Notes: a model not told the origin generated them from the letters alone. A stretch of DNA of 64,000 bases from an uncultured Bradyrhizobium sp. (GCF_936928535.1 NZ_CAKZHY010000171.1:1-64000), one strand, 5' to 3'. Shown: positions 33,770-43,087, counted from the stretch's first letter. Made by a program: numbers and translations.

Positions 33770-34468
33770 TCACAGGCCGATCTGGCCGGTGGGGTAGATC
33801 GAGGTGAGCCACGCCACGATCAGCGTGTCGTATTGGAAGTAGGCCGCCAGCGCGAAGGCGATCACGACCACGCCAAAGCCCTGCTGAAGGCGCGGCGAGA
33901 TGCGCACCAGGCTGCGCACGCGCGTCGTCGCGGCTTGTCCGCCATAGGCGATCGCCAGCATCGGGATCGCAGCACCGATCGCGTAGGCGACCAACAGCGT
34001 GCCGGCCCAGGCCAGATTCCTCGAGGTCGCGACCAGTGTCAGGATCGAGCCGAGCACAGGGCCGGCGCAGGGCGTCCAGACCAGACCAAGCGTGGTGCCG
34101 AGCACGAGGCCGCCAAGCGCGCCCTCGCGCTGGGCACCTCCGACTGAGCCGAGATTGAGCCAGCCATTGAGCCGGATCGACAGCCATTCGAACGGCGCCG
34201 GCCACAGCATCAACAGGCCAAAGCCGAGCAGCAGGACCGCCGCGGCCTCGCGCAGCACATTCGGATCGAAATCAAAGGCCCGCGTCAGCGCGCCGAGCAG
34301 CAGAGCGACCGCGGAGAACGAAACGACAAAGCCGAGCGCGATCATCGCAGGCCGCGTGCGTGAGTTGTGGCCGATCGATGCGCCAAGCAGGATCGGCAGC
34401 ATCGGCAGCGTGCACGGCGCGGCGATGGTGAGGATGCCGGCAAGGACAGCGAAGAGAAGTTCGAGCAT
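33770..34468 (-). CDS. CcdA/DsbD-like membrane thiol transporter
   Basis: 232 residues with six predicted spans. The two redox cysteines sit in APCTLPMLP (Cys19) and TPCAGP (Cys134), as in CcdA. It moves electrons from cytosolic thioredoxin to the periplasm, presumably to the adjacent thioredoxin-like protein. Use in cytochrome c or Sox maturation is possible (SoxV/SoxW do this for SoxY), but the sox genes are 18 kb away, so the link is speculative. Confidence 0.9.
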   Translation of the reverse strand: MLELLFAVLAGILTIAAPCTLPMLPILLGASIGHNSRTRPAMIALGFVVSFSAVALLLGALTRAFDFDPNVLREAAAVLLLGFGLLMLWPAPFEWLSIRLNGWLNLGSVGGAQREGALGGLVLGTTLGLVWTPCAGPVLGSILTLVATSRNLAWAGTLLVAYAIGAAIPMLAIAYGGQAATTRVRSLVRISPRLQQGFGVVVIAFALAAYFQYDTLIVAWLTSIYPTGQIGL

Positions 34469-34895
34469 GGGGCCCTCGTGATGGAGGTCACGAGGGCAGT
34501 TCGGGATGGAGGCGGGGATCGTTACGTGACGTCACGCGCTCGTGACGGGGGCTGTCGCCGCTTGGACGGTGCGCCCCCTCTCCCGCTTGCGGGGGAGGGC
34601 TGGGGAGGGGGTGTCTCCGCAACGGGATACTCCCCCAGAGGAAAGACCCCTCACCCGCCGCGGCGAGATCCTGCCGTCACATGCCCCTCAAATACAAAAC
34701 GACCCGGAGGGGGGCATCCCGTCCGGGTCGCTGGAGATTCTTGGGAGGGTTTAACGAAACCGTATGTGATCTTTATAGGGACGAAGTTCTTCCGCCTGAT
34801 GTTGTGGTTTGTTTCATTTGTTTCGTCGGCGGTAACGCTTTCGTGTCCCGGGATGGGGGAGGAAAGCCACCCCTATCCCATTGAAATTCCTGGAC
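34469..34895. other. Intergenic region with family B repeat and a terminator
   Basis: 34568-34680 is a family B repeat (CCCCTCTCCCGCTTGCGGGG at its left, GTGTCTCCGCAACGGGATAC in the middle). 34691-34730 is a minus-strand terminator for the sigma factor gene. No supported gene. Confidence 0.6.
34691..34730 (-). terminator. Rho-independent terminator downstream of the ECF sigma gene
   Basis: Read on the minus strand, a 9-bp stem CGACCCGGA/TCCGGGTCG with a 13-base loop is followed by GTTTTGTATTT. It lies 166 bases past the sigma factor stop. Confidence 0.65.
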
Positions 34896-35507
34896 TTAGG
34901 CCGCGAAGCGATCGACGCCGCACGTCTTAAGCAAATCGGCGAGTTGCTTGCGGGCGTAGAACATCCTGGTCTTCACCGTGCTCTGCGGAATGCCGATGAT
35001 CTGTCCGACCTCCTCCACCGACTTCTCATGGTAGTAGACGAGGGTGATGATCTCGCGATGCGCGGGTGACAGCTTCTGGACGCAGGCGCGTAGGATGGCG
35101 CTGGTGTCGCTGCGGTCGAGCGAGGTCTCGGGCGTGTCGCAATCGTCAGGAATCTGGCGGACATCCTCCTGGTCGATGTCCTCGAAGCGGCGCTGGCGCA
35201 TCGCAGTCAGCGCCTTGAAGCGGGCGATCGAGAGCAGCCAGGTCGACACCTGCGAGCGACCCTGGAACTGGCCGGCGGTCCGCCACACGTCCAGGAACAC
35301 CTGGCTGACCAGGTCTTCCGCCGTGGTGGCATCGCGCACGATGCGCAGGATGAAGCGATAGACCCGCACATTGTGACGGCAATAAAGGATGTGCATGGAC
35401 GTCCGGTTGCCGTCCGCAATGCTTTCGAGAAGCATGTCGTCCGAGGTCGCCTGGGTAGCAATGATGCTCTGGCTGGCTTGGGCGTTGATGGCGATGACGT
35501 TCGGCAT
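34896..35507 (-). CDS. ECF-type RNA polymerase sigma factor
   Basis: 203 residues. Sigma region 2 lies at about 40-105 (CRHNVRVYRFILRIVRDATTAEDLVSQVFLDVWR and the -10 recognition stretch VSTWLLSIARFKALTAMR), region 4 at about 140-195 (LSPAHREIITLVYYHEKSVEEVGQIIG..STVKTRMFYARKQL). A 25-residue N-terminal extension precedes region 2. ATG 35507 follows GGGGAGCC. No anti-sigma gene is next to it on either side. The upstream 284 bases hold a perfect 10-bp inverted repeat. Confidence 0.93.
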   Translation of the reverse strand: MPNVIAINAQASQSIIATQATSDDMLLESIADGNRTSMHILYCRHNVRVYRFILRIVRDATTAEDLVSQVFLDVWRTAGQFQGRSQVSTWLLSIARFKALTAMRQRRFEDIDQEDVRQIPDDCDTPETSLDRSDTSAILRACVQKLSPAHREIITLVYYHEKSVEEVGQIIGIPQSTVKTRMFYARKQLADLLKTCGVDRFAA

Positions 35508-35626
35508 TGACTGGCTCCCCGGTGCGCCGCAACCGAGCGGCGTTTCCTTGGACCAAAGTGTTAATCAGCCAACGTTTCGGGACGTCTGCACGAAAAGGGG
35601 AAAATGGTTTCGTGCGCCGCCAAATT

Positions 35627-35653
35627 GTTTCGTCGCTCACATCGCGACGAAAC
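35627..35653. promoter_or_regulatory. Perfect inverted repeat upstream of the ECF sigma gene
   Basis: GTTTCGTCGC-N7-GCGACGAAAC. Two further GTTTCG copies occur at 35574-35579 and 35607-35612 toward the sigma gene start. It could be an operator for that gene or, less likely since no T-run follows, a terminator for the response regulator operon. Confidence 0.4.
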
Positions 35654-35719
35654 ATTCAGCGCAAAAAAGCGTGTGATTTCAATATGCGGATTATACGGTA
35701 CTGTGGATTTGGACTGGGC

Positions 35720-35744
35720 GGAACGAATTTCCCGGGCTTGCGTT
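35720..35744 (+). promoter_or_regulatory. EcfG-type promoter look-alike
   Basis: GGAAC, 16 bases, then CGTT: matches the alphaproteobacterial general-stress (EcfG) consensus. It points into the antisense side of the response regulator gene and has no gene to drive. About one such match is expected by chance in a window this size, so this is weak. Confidence 0.15.
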
Positions 35745-35791
35745 TGGTCGCGCCATACCCATTCCCGTCGTCCGGGGGCGCGTCGCGCGCC

Positions 35792-36529
35792 TTACGCCTT
35801 CTCGCCTTGGGGCGAGAACAGATAGCCGCCGCCGCGGATAGTGCGGATCACGGCGGGCTTGGTCGGGTCGGGCTCGATCTTGCGGCGGATGCGCATGATG
35901 CGCAGGTCGACGGCGCGGTCGAAGGCCTCGGCGTCGCGCGCATTGGCGAGCTCCAGCAGGCGTTCGCGCGACAGCACGCGCTTCGGATTGGCCGCGAACA
36001 CCTTCAGCAGCCCGAACTCGGATGCGGTCAGCGGATGCTCGTTGCCCTCGTCGTCGCGCAGCGCCTGGGCTTCGAGATCGAGCCATTTGGTGCCGAAGCG
36101 CACCAGCTGGTCCTTGTCCGATTTCGCGGGCGAAGCGTCGCTGCCGGCTGATTTCACCGGCGCGCTCCGCCGCAGCACCGAGCGGATGCGCGCCATCAGC
36201 TCGCGCAGCTCGCAGGGCTTTGCGACGTAGTCGTCGGCGCCGAGCTCGAGGCCGACGACGCGGTCGATCGGGCTCGCCGTGGCGGTGAGCATGATCACGG
36301 GCACGTTGATGCGGCTCTTGAGGTCGCGGATGATCGAGAGCCCGTCTTCCTCGGGCATGTTGAGGTCGAGCACGACGAGATCGGGCATGCTGCCGTCGAT
36401 CGCGGCGCGCAACGATTTGCCGCCGTCGCACAGCGTCACGGTGAAGCCGTGCATCTTGAGGTAATCGCCGACCATCTCCCGGGCCGGGGCCTCGTCGTCG
36501 ACGATCATGATGTGCTGGCTTTGGGTCAT
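35792..36529 (-). CDS. OmpR/PhoB-family response regulator
   Basis: 245 residues: receiver domain 1-120 with acidic pocket DD (11-12), phospho-acceptor Asp55 (VVLDLNMPE) and Lys104-region VAKPCE, then a linker and a winged-helix domain at about 150-240 (LTASEFGLLKVFAANPKRVLSRERLLEL..RTIRGGGYLF). Last gene of the TRAP-binding-protein signalling operon, 12 bases after the hybrid kinase gene. It is the likely transcriptional output. Confidence 0.94.
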   Translation of the reverse strand: MTQSQHIMIVDDEAPAREMVGDYLKMHGFTVTLCDGGKSLRAAIDGSMPDLVVLDLNMPEEDGLSIIRDLKSRINVPVIMLTATASPIDRVVGLELGADDYVAKPCELRELMARIRSVLRRSAPVKSAGSDASPAKSDKDQLVRFGTKWLDLEAQALRDDEGNEHPLTASEFGLLKVFAANPKRVLSRERLLELANARDAEAFDRAVDLRIMRIRRKIEPDPTKPAVIRTIRGGGYLFSPQGEKA

Positions 36530-36541
36530 GTCACACTCAAA

Positions 36542-38287
36542 TCACGGCATTTCGGTCGCGGGCAGGGTGATGGTGAAGGTCGAACCCTTGCCCGGGCCGT
36601 CGCTGTCGGCGGTCACATCGCCGCCATGCATGTCGATAATACGCTTGACGATGGACAACCCAAGCCCCGTCGAGCTCTCACCTGCCGTCGGTTTTGCGGA
36701 TAGCCGCTGGAACCGGCCGAACAGGCGGCCGAGATCCTCCGGCGACAGGCCGGCGCCCTCGTCGCTGACGCGGATGATGGTGTCGTTGCCCTCATGGGTG
36801 ACCGCGACGGTGATTTTGCCCGCGATCGGCGAGTATTTGATGGCGTTGCTGATCAGATTGTCGATCGCCTCGCGGATGCGGTCGGTGTCGCACATGGTGA
36901 CGATGTTGGCCGGCGCGGTGACGCTGATCGCCTGCTGCTTGTTGACGGCGAGCGGCTGGTTGGCCTCGGCGACCTCCTTCACCAGCGCCGCGACGTCGAC
37001 CGGCTCGCGGCGGATGGTGATGTCGAAGGCGTCCGCCATCGCATCCGAGATCAGATGGTCGACCATCGTGGTCAGGCGCTTGGTAGCGTCTCTGATATGA
37101 TCGACCTGGGCGACCACGCCTGACGACGAGGCGCCGGTCGAGATCAGCTCCTTCAGCATCTCGGTGCGGCCGAGGATGACGCCGAGCGGGTTCTTCAGAT
37201 CGTGCGCGACGGTGCCGAGGATCTCGTTCTTGAAGCCGTTGGCGCGCTGCAGCCGCAGCCATTGCGCCGAGAGCCGGCGGTTGGCCTGCATCAGCGCGCG
37301 GGTGCGCTGGTTGACGCGGTCTTCCAGCTGGGTATTGGCGTCCTGGAGCTGCTGATAGAGGATGACGTTGTCGAACGCGATCGAGAGCCTGGAGGAAAAA
37401 ATCTCGACCAGCGAGCGGTCGGTCTCTGACAATTCGCGCTCGGCCTGCAGCAGCACCACGACCTCGCGGCCGGATCCGGTGCGCAGATAGATCACACTGC
37501 GATGGTCGGCGAATTCGTTCTTGCGGCCCTGGAACGCGGCTTCCACCATCGCGCGCAGATCGGGATCGAGCGCCTTCGACGATGTGGTGCCGATGAAGCG
37601 GCTGTAGCAGCCGCTGCCCGCAAGCACCGAGAGCTCGGGATCGACGCCGCCATTGTCGCGCAAGACCAGTATACCGGCGCAATCGGCGTTGAGCAGCGAA
37701 GCAAGCTGCGTCAGCACGCCCTCGGCGAGCCGCTGCATCGACTTGAAGTCGTACAGCGTCGAGGCCGCATCGATGATGATCTCGAGCCCGCGCCGCGTCT
37801 GCACCATGCGCTCGAGCTGCTGATAGGAGCGTAGCGCCGCGGTCAGCGAGGTGAACAGCTTGTCGGCGGTGAGCTCGGTCTTGGCCTTGTAGTCGTTGAT
37901 GTCGTACTGCACGATGACGCGCCGCTCCGGCGCCTGGCCGGGCTGGCCGGTGCGCAGGATGATGCGCACGGTCTCGTTCTTGAGCACGTTGCGGATGTAC
38001 TCGACGAGCTCCAGGCCCGCGACGTCGGTCTCCATGATGACGTCGAGCAGCACCGCCGCGATGTCGCTGTGCGCGGCCATCAGCTTGCGACCTTCCGCCG
38101 CAGAATGGGCCGAGAGGATTTCCAGGCCCTGGCCGTTCAAGGAATAGTCCGAGAGAGCAAAGCGCGTGCCGTCGTGCACGGCCGGATCGTCGTCGATGAC
38201 GGCGATCTTCCATTTCCGGGCATCATTATCCTCCGACGCGGTACCGGTGTCGTCGATCAGGTGGAGGACATCGTCCTGTTCGGCCAT
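36542..38287 (-). CDS. Receiver-DUF3369-histidine kinase hybrid
   Basis: 581 residues, soluble. Receiver at about 26-150 with Asp82 (LLDVIMETD), DUF3369 at about 165-310, a coiled-coil linker (QLEDRVNQRTRALMQANRRL), the dimerisation domain with His362 in VAHDLKNPLG, and an ATPase domain with DNLISNAIKYSP, SDEGAGLSPED and STGLGLSIVKRI. It therefore can receive a phosphate and start a second one, an intermediate between the membrane kinase and the OmpR regulator. Its start overlaps the membrane kinase gene by 31 bases. Confidence 0.92.
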   Translation of the reverse strand: MAEQDDVLHLIDDTGTASEDNDARKWKIAVIDDDPAVHDGTRFALSDYSLNGQGLEILSAHSAAEGRKLMAAHSDIAAVLLDVIMETDVAGLELVEYIRNVLKNETVRIILRTGQPGQAPERRVIVQYDINDYKAKTELTADKLFTSLTAALRSYQQLERMVQTRRGLEIIIDAASTLYDFKSMQRLAEGVLTQLASLLNADCAGILVLRDNGGVDPELSVLAGSGCYSRFIGTTSSKALDPDLRAMVEAAFQGRKNEFADHRSVIYLRTGSGREVVVLLQAERELSETDRSLVEIFSSRLSIAFDNVILYQQLQDANTQLEDRVNQRTRALMQANRRLSAQWLRLQRANGFKNEILGTVAHDLKNPLGVILGRTEMLKELISTGASSSGVVAQVDHIRDATKRLTTMVDHLISDAMADAFDITIRREPVDVAALVKEVAEANQPLAVNKQQAISVTAPANIVTMCDTDRIREAIDNLISNAIKYSPIAGKITVAVTHEGNDTIIRVSDEGAGLSPEDLGRLFGRFQRLSAKPTAGESSTGLGLSIVKRIIDMHGGDVTADSDGPGKGSTFTITLPATEMP

Positions 38288-40335
38288 TGAGAAGTCCCGT
38301 CACTTTCTGTGCTTTGCGCGCCGCCCTTGGCGATCCGCGGCATGATAATCCGAAAAGTAGTGCCTTGTCCCAGCTTGGATTCCAGCATCATCCGCCCGCC
38401 GAGCTGCTGGGTGACAAGGTTATAAACGATATGCAAGCCCAGTCCCGTGCCGCCTTCATTGCGCCTGGTGGTAAAGAATGGGTCAAAGGCCTGGCGCTGC
38501 ACGTCCGGGGTCATGCCGGCCCCGTCATCGGCGAAGATGATCTCGATGTCCTCGGTGCCGCGCGGCCGGGCCGAGATCGTGATGGTGCCGGCGCGGCCGT
38601 CGGCGAAGGCGTGGTTGGCGGCGTTGAGGAACAGGTTGGTCAGGATCTGGCCATAGGAGCCGGGATAGCCGTCGAGCAGCAGCCCCTCGGGCACGTCGAC
38701 CTTCAGCGTGGTCGGCGAGCGTTTCAGCACGGGGCGCAGGCTTGCGATGATCTGGTCGGTGGCTTCGCTGAGCGAGAATTGCCGTCGCTCGGCATGGGAG
38801 CGGTCGACCGCGACCTGCTTGAACGACTGGATCAGCTCGCCGGCGCGGGTCAGGTTGGCGACGAGTTGCTGCGAGGCATCGCGCGAGGACTGCACGAATT
38901 CCTCCAGCTGCGAGCGCCGCAGGCCCCCGTCGCCCCTGAGCTGGGCCTCGAAAATCTCGCTGCGCCTCGCAAAACTGGAAGCAACGGTCAGGCTGATGCC
39001 GATCGGGTTGTTGACCTCATGCGCGACGCCGGCAACGAGGCCGCCGAGGGCAGCTAACCGTTCGGCGTCGATCAGATTCTGCTGCGCGGCGTTGAGCTCG
39101 AGCAGCGCGCTCTCGGCTTTCTCCTTGGACGCGCGCAGCTCATCCTCGGTCTGGCGCTTGGCGATGGCGTTCTCGCGGAATACCTCCACCGCGCGCGCCA
39201 TGGCCCCGACCTCGTCGCGGGCGCGCGTGCCCTGCACCTCGCGGCCGAGATCGCCGAGCGTGATCGCGCGCATCGCGGTCATGATCTGCTGCAGCGGCAG
39301 GCGGATCGACAACGCGATCAGCACGCCGGCGGTGAGGATGATGCCGAGGAAGATCACCGCGATCGACAGCACCCGCCGCGAAATGTCGGCCAGCGTGCGG
39401 TCGAACGTCTCCTGCGCCTTCTGCTCGCGCTGGCGCATCTTGGTCGAGAGATCGTCGATGGCGCCGATCGCCTCGGCTTGGCTGGCGTCGATGGTGTTGC
39501 GCAAGAGCTCGGTGCGGCTCGTCAGCTGCTCCGAGATTTTTGCAAAGCCCTCGCGCAGTGCGGTGGTGCGGGTCGCGAGCTTCTGCAGCGCCATCTTCTG
39601 CAAATCGTTGTCGGCGAGATCGATCATCACAGGAATGGTCTTCTCGATCGTCTCGGTGTGGCGGCGCGCATCGTCGGCCGCAGCGACGGACTGCGACAGA
39701 TAATAGGAGTTGGCCGCGACCAGCATCGCGGTGAAGGCCTCGCGCGACTTGCCGAGCGAGGGCCAGATCAGCGCGTCGCGATGGCCGGTGGCGCCCTCGA
39801 TGATGGAATAGAGGCCGGCCATGTCCTTGGCCGGGCCCTGCACCTGATCCTCATAGGTCCTGGCGATGGTCGCCTGCACGCTGCGCAATTCGCCGAAGCC
39901 GTTGAGGAAGCGGTCGGTGGTGCGCTCGAGCTCCTCGACCGACCCCGACAGCATCGGATCCTTGGCGGCGCGGTCGGTCAGCGTGCCCAGCACGGCCTCG
40001 CGCAGCAAGAGGATCTCGGCGAACAAATCGGGGCTCGGTTGGTTGATGTAGCGGTGGATCAGGTTCTGCAGCCGCCCGGTCTCGCTTTCGAGCACCGCCA
40101 GGATCCGGTCGGATTCGCGCACCTGCCGCACGTCGTCCCAGGCGGAGCTCAGCACCTGCGCGCCGTTCCAGATCATCGCCACCAGCACGACCACGACGGC
40201 GGAGTTCAGCGCCGCGATCGACAGGATGCGCCAGCGGATCGGCACCGCCCTGAGCACGCCGACGAGGCGCGCGCGCAGCCGCCCGATCGGGCCGGGCGGC
40301 CGCTCTGCGCTCTCGCTGGTGCCGGGCGCGATCAA
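38257..40335 (-). CDS. Membrane sensor histidine kinase with large periplasmic domain
   Basis: 692 residues from a TTG at 40335 (GGAG ten bases upstream). First span about 36-57, long helical periplasmic sensor about 58-322, second span about 323-345, HAMP about 346-398, coiled coil, then the kinase core with GVAHEVNNPIG (His439) and a C-terminal ATPase domain (NLFLNAANHAF, FADDGAGMTPD, GGTGLGLHIVYNLV). The architecture resembles TorS-like kinases that read a periplasmic binding protein. It begins seven bases after the DctP-like gene, which encodes a plausible sensing partner. Confidence 0.92.
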   Translation of the reverse strand: MIAPGTSESAERPPGPIGRLRARLVGVLRAVPIRWRILSIAALNSAVVVVLVAMIWNGAQVLSSAWDDVRQVRESDRILAVLESETGRLQNLIHRYINQPSPDLFAEILLLREAVLGTLTDRAAKDPMLSGSVEELERTTDRFLNGFGELRSVQATIARTYEDQVQGPAKDMAGLYSIIEGATGHRDALIWPSLGKSREAFTAMLVAANSYYLSQSVAAADDARRHTETIEKTIPVMIDLADNDLQKMALQKLATRTTALREGFAKISEQLTSRTELLRNTIDASQAEAIGAIDDLSTKMRQREQKAQETFDRTLADISRRVLSIAVIFLGIILTAGVLIALSIRLPLQQIMTAMRAITLGDLGREVQGTRARDEVGAMARAVEVFRENAIAKRQTEDELRASKEKAESALLELNAAQQNLIDAERLAALGGLVAGVAHEVNNPIGISLTVASSFARRSEIFEAQLRGDGGLRRSQLEEFVQSSRDASQQLVANLTRAGELIQSFKQVAVDRSHAERRQFSLSEATDQIIASLRPVLKRSPTTLKVDVPEGLLLDGYPGSYGQILTNLFLNAANHAFADGRAGTITISARPRGTEDIEIIFADDGAGMTPDVQRQAFDPFFTTRRNEGGTGLGLHIVYNLVTQQLGGRMMLESKLGQGTTFRIIMPRIAKGGAQSTESDGTSQWPNRTMSST

Positions 40336-40342
40336 GCGGCGT

Positions 40343-41338
40343 TCACTCCACCTTGCGAATGCGTTCGATCAGCGCGGCCGCGGCGGGATCCTGCGCGGCC
40401 CTGGCATATACAGGCGCCATCGCGTCCTCGAACGGCTTGCGGTCGATATCCCTGGTCACGACGATGCCGGCGGCCTCGGCCTTGCGCTGCGACTCTTCCT
40501 CGAGGTCGCGCCATTTCTCGCGCATGTACAGGCTCGAGCGGGCGGCGGCTTCCCTGAAGATGGTCTGGTCCTCGGCCGACAGGCTGCGCCAGGCCTTGAG
40601 CGAGATCACCAGCACCTCCGGGCTCATCGTGTGCTCGGTGAGGGTGTAGTAGCCGGCGTGCTTGTAATGGTCTGTGGTCACGAAGGATGGCCAGTTGTTT
40701 TCGGCGCCGTCGATCAGATGGGTCGAGAGCCCGGTCAGCACCTGCCCATAGGGCAGCTCGACCGGCTCGGCCCCGAGCGCGCGGATCATGTCGCTCATCA
40801 ACTCCGATTGCTGCACCCGGATCCGCAATCCCTTCAAGTCGGCGATGCTCTTCACCGGACGGACACTGTTGTAGATCGAGCGTGCCCCGGAATCGTAGAA
40901 GGCGAGGCCGACGAAGCCGTAGGGCTCGAAGCTGCCGAGGATTTCCTTGCCGATCGGCCCGTCCAGCACCTTCTGCATATGCTCGATGGACCGGAACAGG
41001 AACGGCATGGCGAGCACGTTCATCGCCGGGACGAAATTGCCGATCAGGGCCACATTGGTCCGGTTGAGGTCGATCGCGCCCGCGCGGGTCTGCTCGATCG
41101 TCTCCTTTTCCTCGCCGAGCTGGCGGGAGTGAAACACCTTGATCTCGTGCCGGCCGCCGGTGCGCTCAGAGATCAGCGCGCCCATGTAGCGCAGCGCCTG
41201 GACGGTCGGATAATCCTCGGCCTGGGTGTCGGCGGCGCGGAATTCGCGCGCAGCGGCGCCCGTCGCGCAGATGGCGAGCAGAAGCGCAACGAAAATCACC
41301 CCGGTCCGTGAGAGTTCGGCACGGTATAACACTGGCAC
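40343..41338 (-). CDS. TRAP-type (DctP) solute-binding protein without TRAP membrane subunits
   Basis: About 331 residues with a signal peptide (FVALLLAICATGAAA). The DctP fold shows DTQAEDYPTVQALRYMGALI, RTNVALIGNFVPAMNVLAMPFLF, and the ligand-binding arginine region LKGLRIRVQQSELMSDMIRALGAEPVELPYGQVLTGL. The GTG at 41338 has GAGGGG six bases upstream; a TTG two codons earlier is possible. No dctQ or dctM lies nearby; the next three genes are signalling proteins, so a sensory role is likely. The surface ligand is unknown. Confidence 0.9.
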   Translation of the reverse strand: MPVLYRAELSRTGVIFVALLLAICATGAAAREFRAADTQAEDYPTVQALRYMGALISERTGGRHEIKVFHSRQLGEEKETIEQTRAGAIDLNRTNVALIGNFVPAMNVLAMPFLFRSIEHMQKVLDGPIGKEILGSFEPYGFVGLAFYDSGARSIYNSVRPVKSIADLKGLRIRVQQSELMSDMIRALGAEPVELPYGQVLTGLSTHLIDGAENNWPSFVTTDHYKHAGYYTLTEHTMSPEVLVISLKAWRSLSAEDQTIFREAAARSSLYMREKWRDLEEESQRKAEAAGIVVTRDIDRKPFEDAMAPVYARAAQDPAAAALIERIRKVE

Positions 41339-41534
41339 ACTCAACCCCTCGGAGATGGAGTCTATGGCGGGAGCAAAAGGTTCAAGCCAATCTATCAGAT
41401 GGTAAAGGGAAGGCCATCCCGCTTCCGGGAGGCCGATTGTGCGGCGCCGTCCCCTTCATTCCCGGTTGAAACGACAGGTGCCGGGCCTTAAGCAGGGTAC
41501 GGTCGCCTTTTGCCTCTCGAGACGGGAAGCGCTC

Positions 41535-42860
41535 GTGATTTCAGCATTGCGCCTTTTGCCGGTCGCCGTCGCCACGGCGGTTCTTACGTTGAGCTTACAA
41601 GCGCAAGCGGCCACCGACATCGCGCTGTGGCACGCCATGTCGGGCGAGCTCGGCAAGCAGCTCGAGAAGCTCGCCTCCGACTTCAACGCATCGCAGTCGG
41701 ACTATCGCATCGTGCCTGCCTACAAGGGCAATTACACCGAGACGGTGACGGCCGCGATCTTCGCCTTCCGTTCGCGCAGCCAGCCCGCGATCGTCCAGGT
41801 CAACGAGGTCGCCACGGCAACGATGACCGCCGCCAAGGGCGCGATCTATCCGGTCTACAGCATGATGCGCGATATGGGCGAGCCGTTCTCGCTCAACGAC
41901 TATCTCCCGGCGGTCTCCGGCTATTACACCGATGCGTCGGGCAATCTGCTGTCCTTCCCGTTCAACTCGTCGACGCCGATCCTCTATTACAACAAGACCA
42001 TGTTTCGCGACGCCGGCCTCGACCCGGAGACGCCGCCGAAGACCTGGCCCGAGCTTGGACAGGCCGCAAAGCGCCTGCGCGAGCGCGGCGCCGTGTGCGG
42101 CTTCACCACGTCGTGGCCGTCCTGGATCAACATCGAGAATTTTTCGGCGTTTCACAATCTGCAGCTGGCGACGCGCGCGAACGGCTTTGCCGGTCTCGAC
42201 GCGGAGCTCACGATCAACAATCCAGTCGTGGTCAAGCACATCGCCCAGCTCGCCGAATGGCAAAAGACCAAGCTGTTCGACTACAGTGGCCGCGGGCAGG
42301 CGGCCGAGCCGCGCTTCCAGAACGGCGAATGCGGCATCTTCATCGGCTCCTCGGCGACGCGCGCCGACATCAAGGCGAATTCGAAGTTCGAGATCGGCTA
42401 CGGCATGATGCCGTACTGGCCTGAAATTGCGGGCGCGCCGCAGAATTCGATCATCGGCGGCGCCACGCTGTGGGTGCTGCGCGACCGGCCGCGCGCCGAA
42501 TACAAAGGCGTGGCGCGGTTCTTCGCCTATCTGTCGCAGCCCGGCGTGCAGGCCGCCTGGCACCAGAACACGGGCTATCTTCCCGTGACCCGCGCCGCCT
42601 TCGAGCTGACGCGCGCGCAAGGATTCTATGAGCGCAATCCGGGCTCGGCGATCTCGTTCGAGGAGATCACGCTGCATCCGCCGACGGAGAACTCGAAGGG
42701 CATCAGGCTCGGCTCTTTCAATCTGATCCGCGGCGCCATCGAGGAAGAGCTCGAGCACGCGTTTGCCGGACAGAAGAGCGCGCAGGCGGCGCTCGATTCC
42801 GCGGTCGAGCGCGGCAACAAGCTGCTGCGCCAGTTCGAACGCGCCAGCCCGGAGCAATAG
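41535..42860 (+). CDS. UgpB-like ABC solute-binding protein, orphan
   Basis: About 441 residues. Start at GTG 41535, which has GGGAAG six bases upstream and gives a clean signal peptide ending SLQAQA; the open frame upstream does not look like a signal. TDIALWHAMSGELGKQLEKL, PFNSSTPILYYNKTMFRDAGLDPETPPKTWPEL and GGATLWVL match glycerol-3-phosphate binding protein UgpB. No ugpAEC follows, so uptake would need partners elsewhere. Divergent from the DctP signalling operon. Confidence 0.88.
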   Translation: MISALRLLPVAVATAVLTLSLQAQAATDIALWHAMSGELGKQLEKLASDFNASQSDYRIVPAYKGNYTETVTAAIFAFRSRSQPAIVQVNEVATATMTAAKGAIYPVYSMMRDMGEPFSLNDYLPAVSGYYTDASGNLLSFPFNSSTPILYYNKTMFRDAGLDPETPPKTWPELGQAAKRLRERGAVCGFTTSWPSWINIENFSAFHNLQLATRANGFAGLDAELTINNPVVVKHIAQLAEWQKTKLFDYSGRGQAAEPRFQNGECGIFIGSSATRADIKANSKFEIGYGMMPYWPEIAGAPQNSIIGGATLWVLRDRPRAEYKGVARFFAYLSQPGVQAAWHQNTGYLPVTRAAFELTRAQGFYERNPGSAISFEEITLHPPTENSKGIRLGSFNLIRGAIEEELEHAFAGQKSAQAALDSAVERGNKLLRQFERASPEQ

Positions 42861-43087
42861 CGATAGCTGCCCGGGCGGGGGGCGTGACGCCCGTTCCGCC
42901 GGCGACGCCTTAAGTGCGCCGCACAACCTGAAATATGTGTGCGAGTTCACACGCAACGCGTCGCGCGGCTGCAATAATCACGACGGCATGTCGCCCGAAC
43001 CGGCGGCACCGCTCGCGGCCGCCGGCCGGCGGTGGCGATCTTGGTGTCGCTTCGTACTTTTTTGAAAGATCATATTGGAGGCTACCA

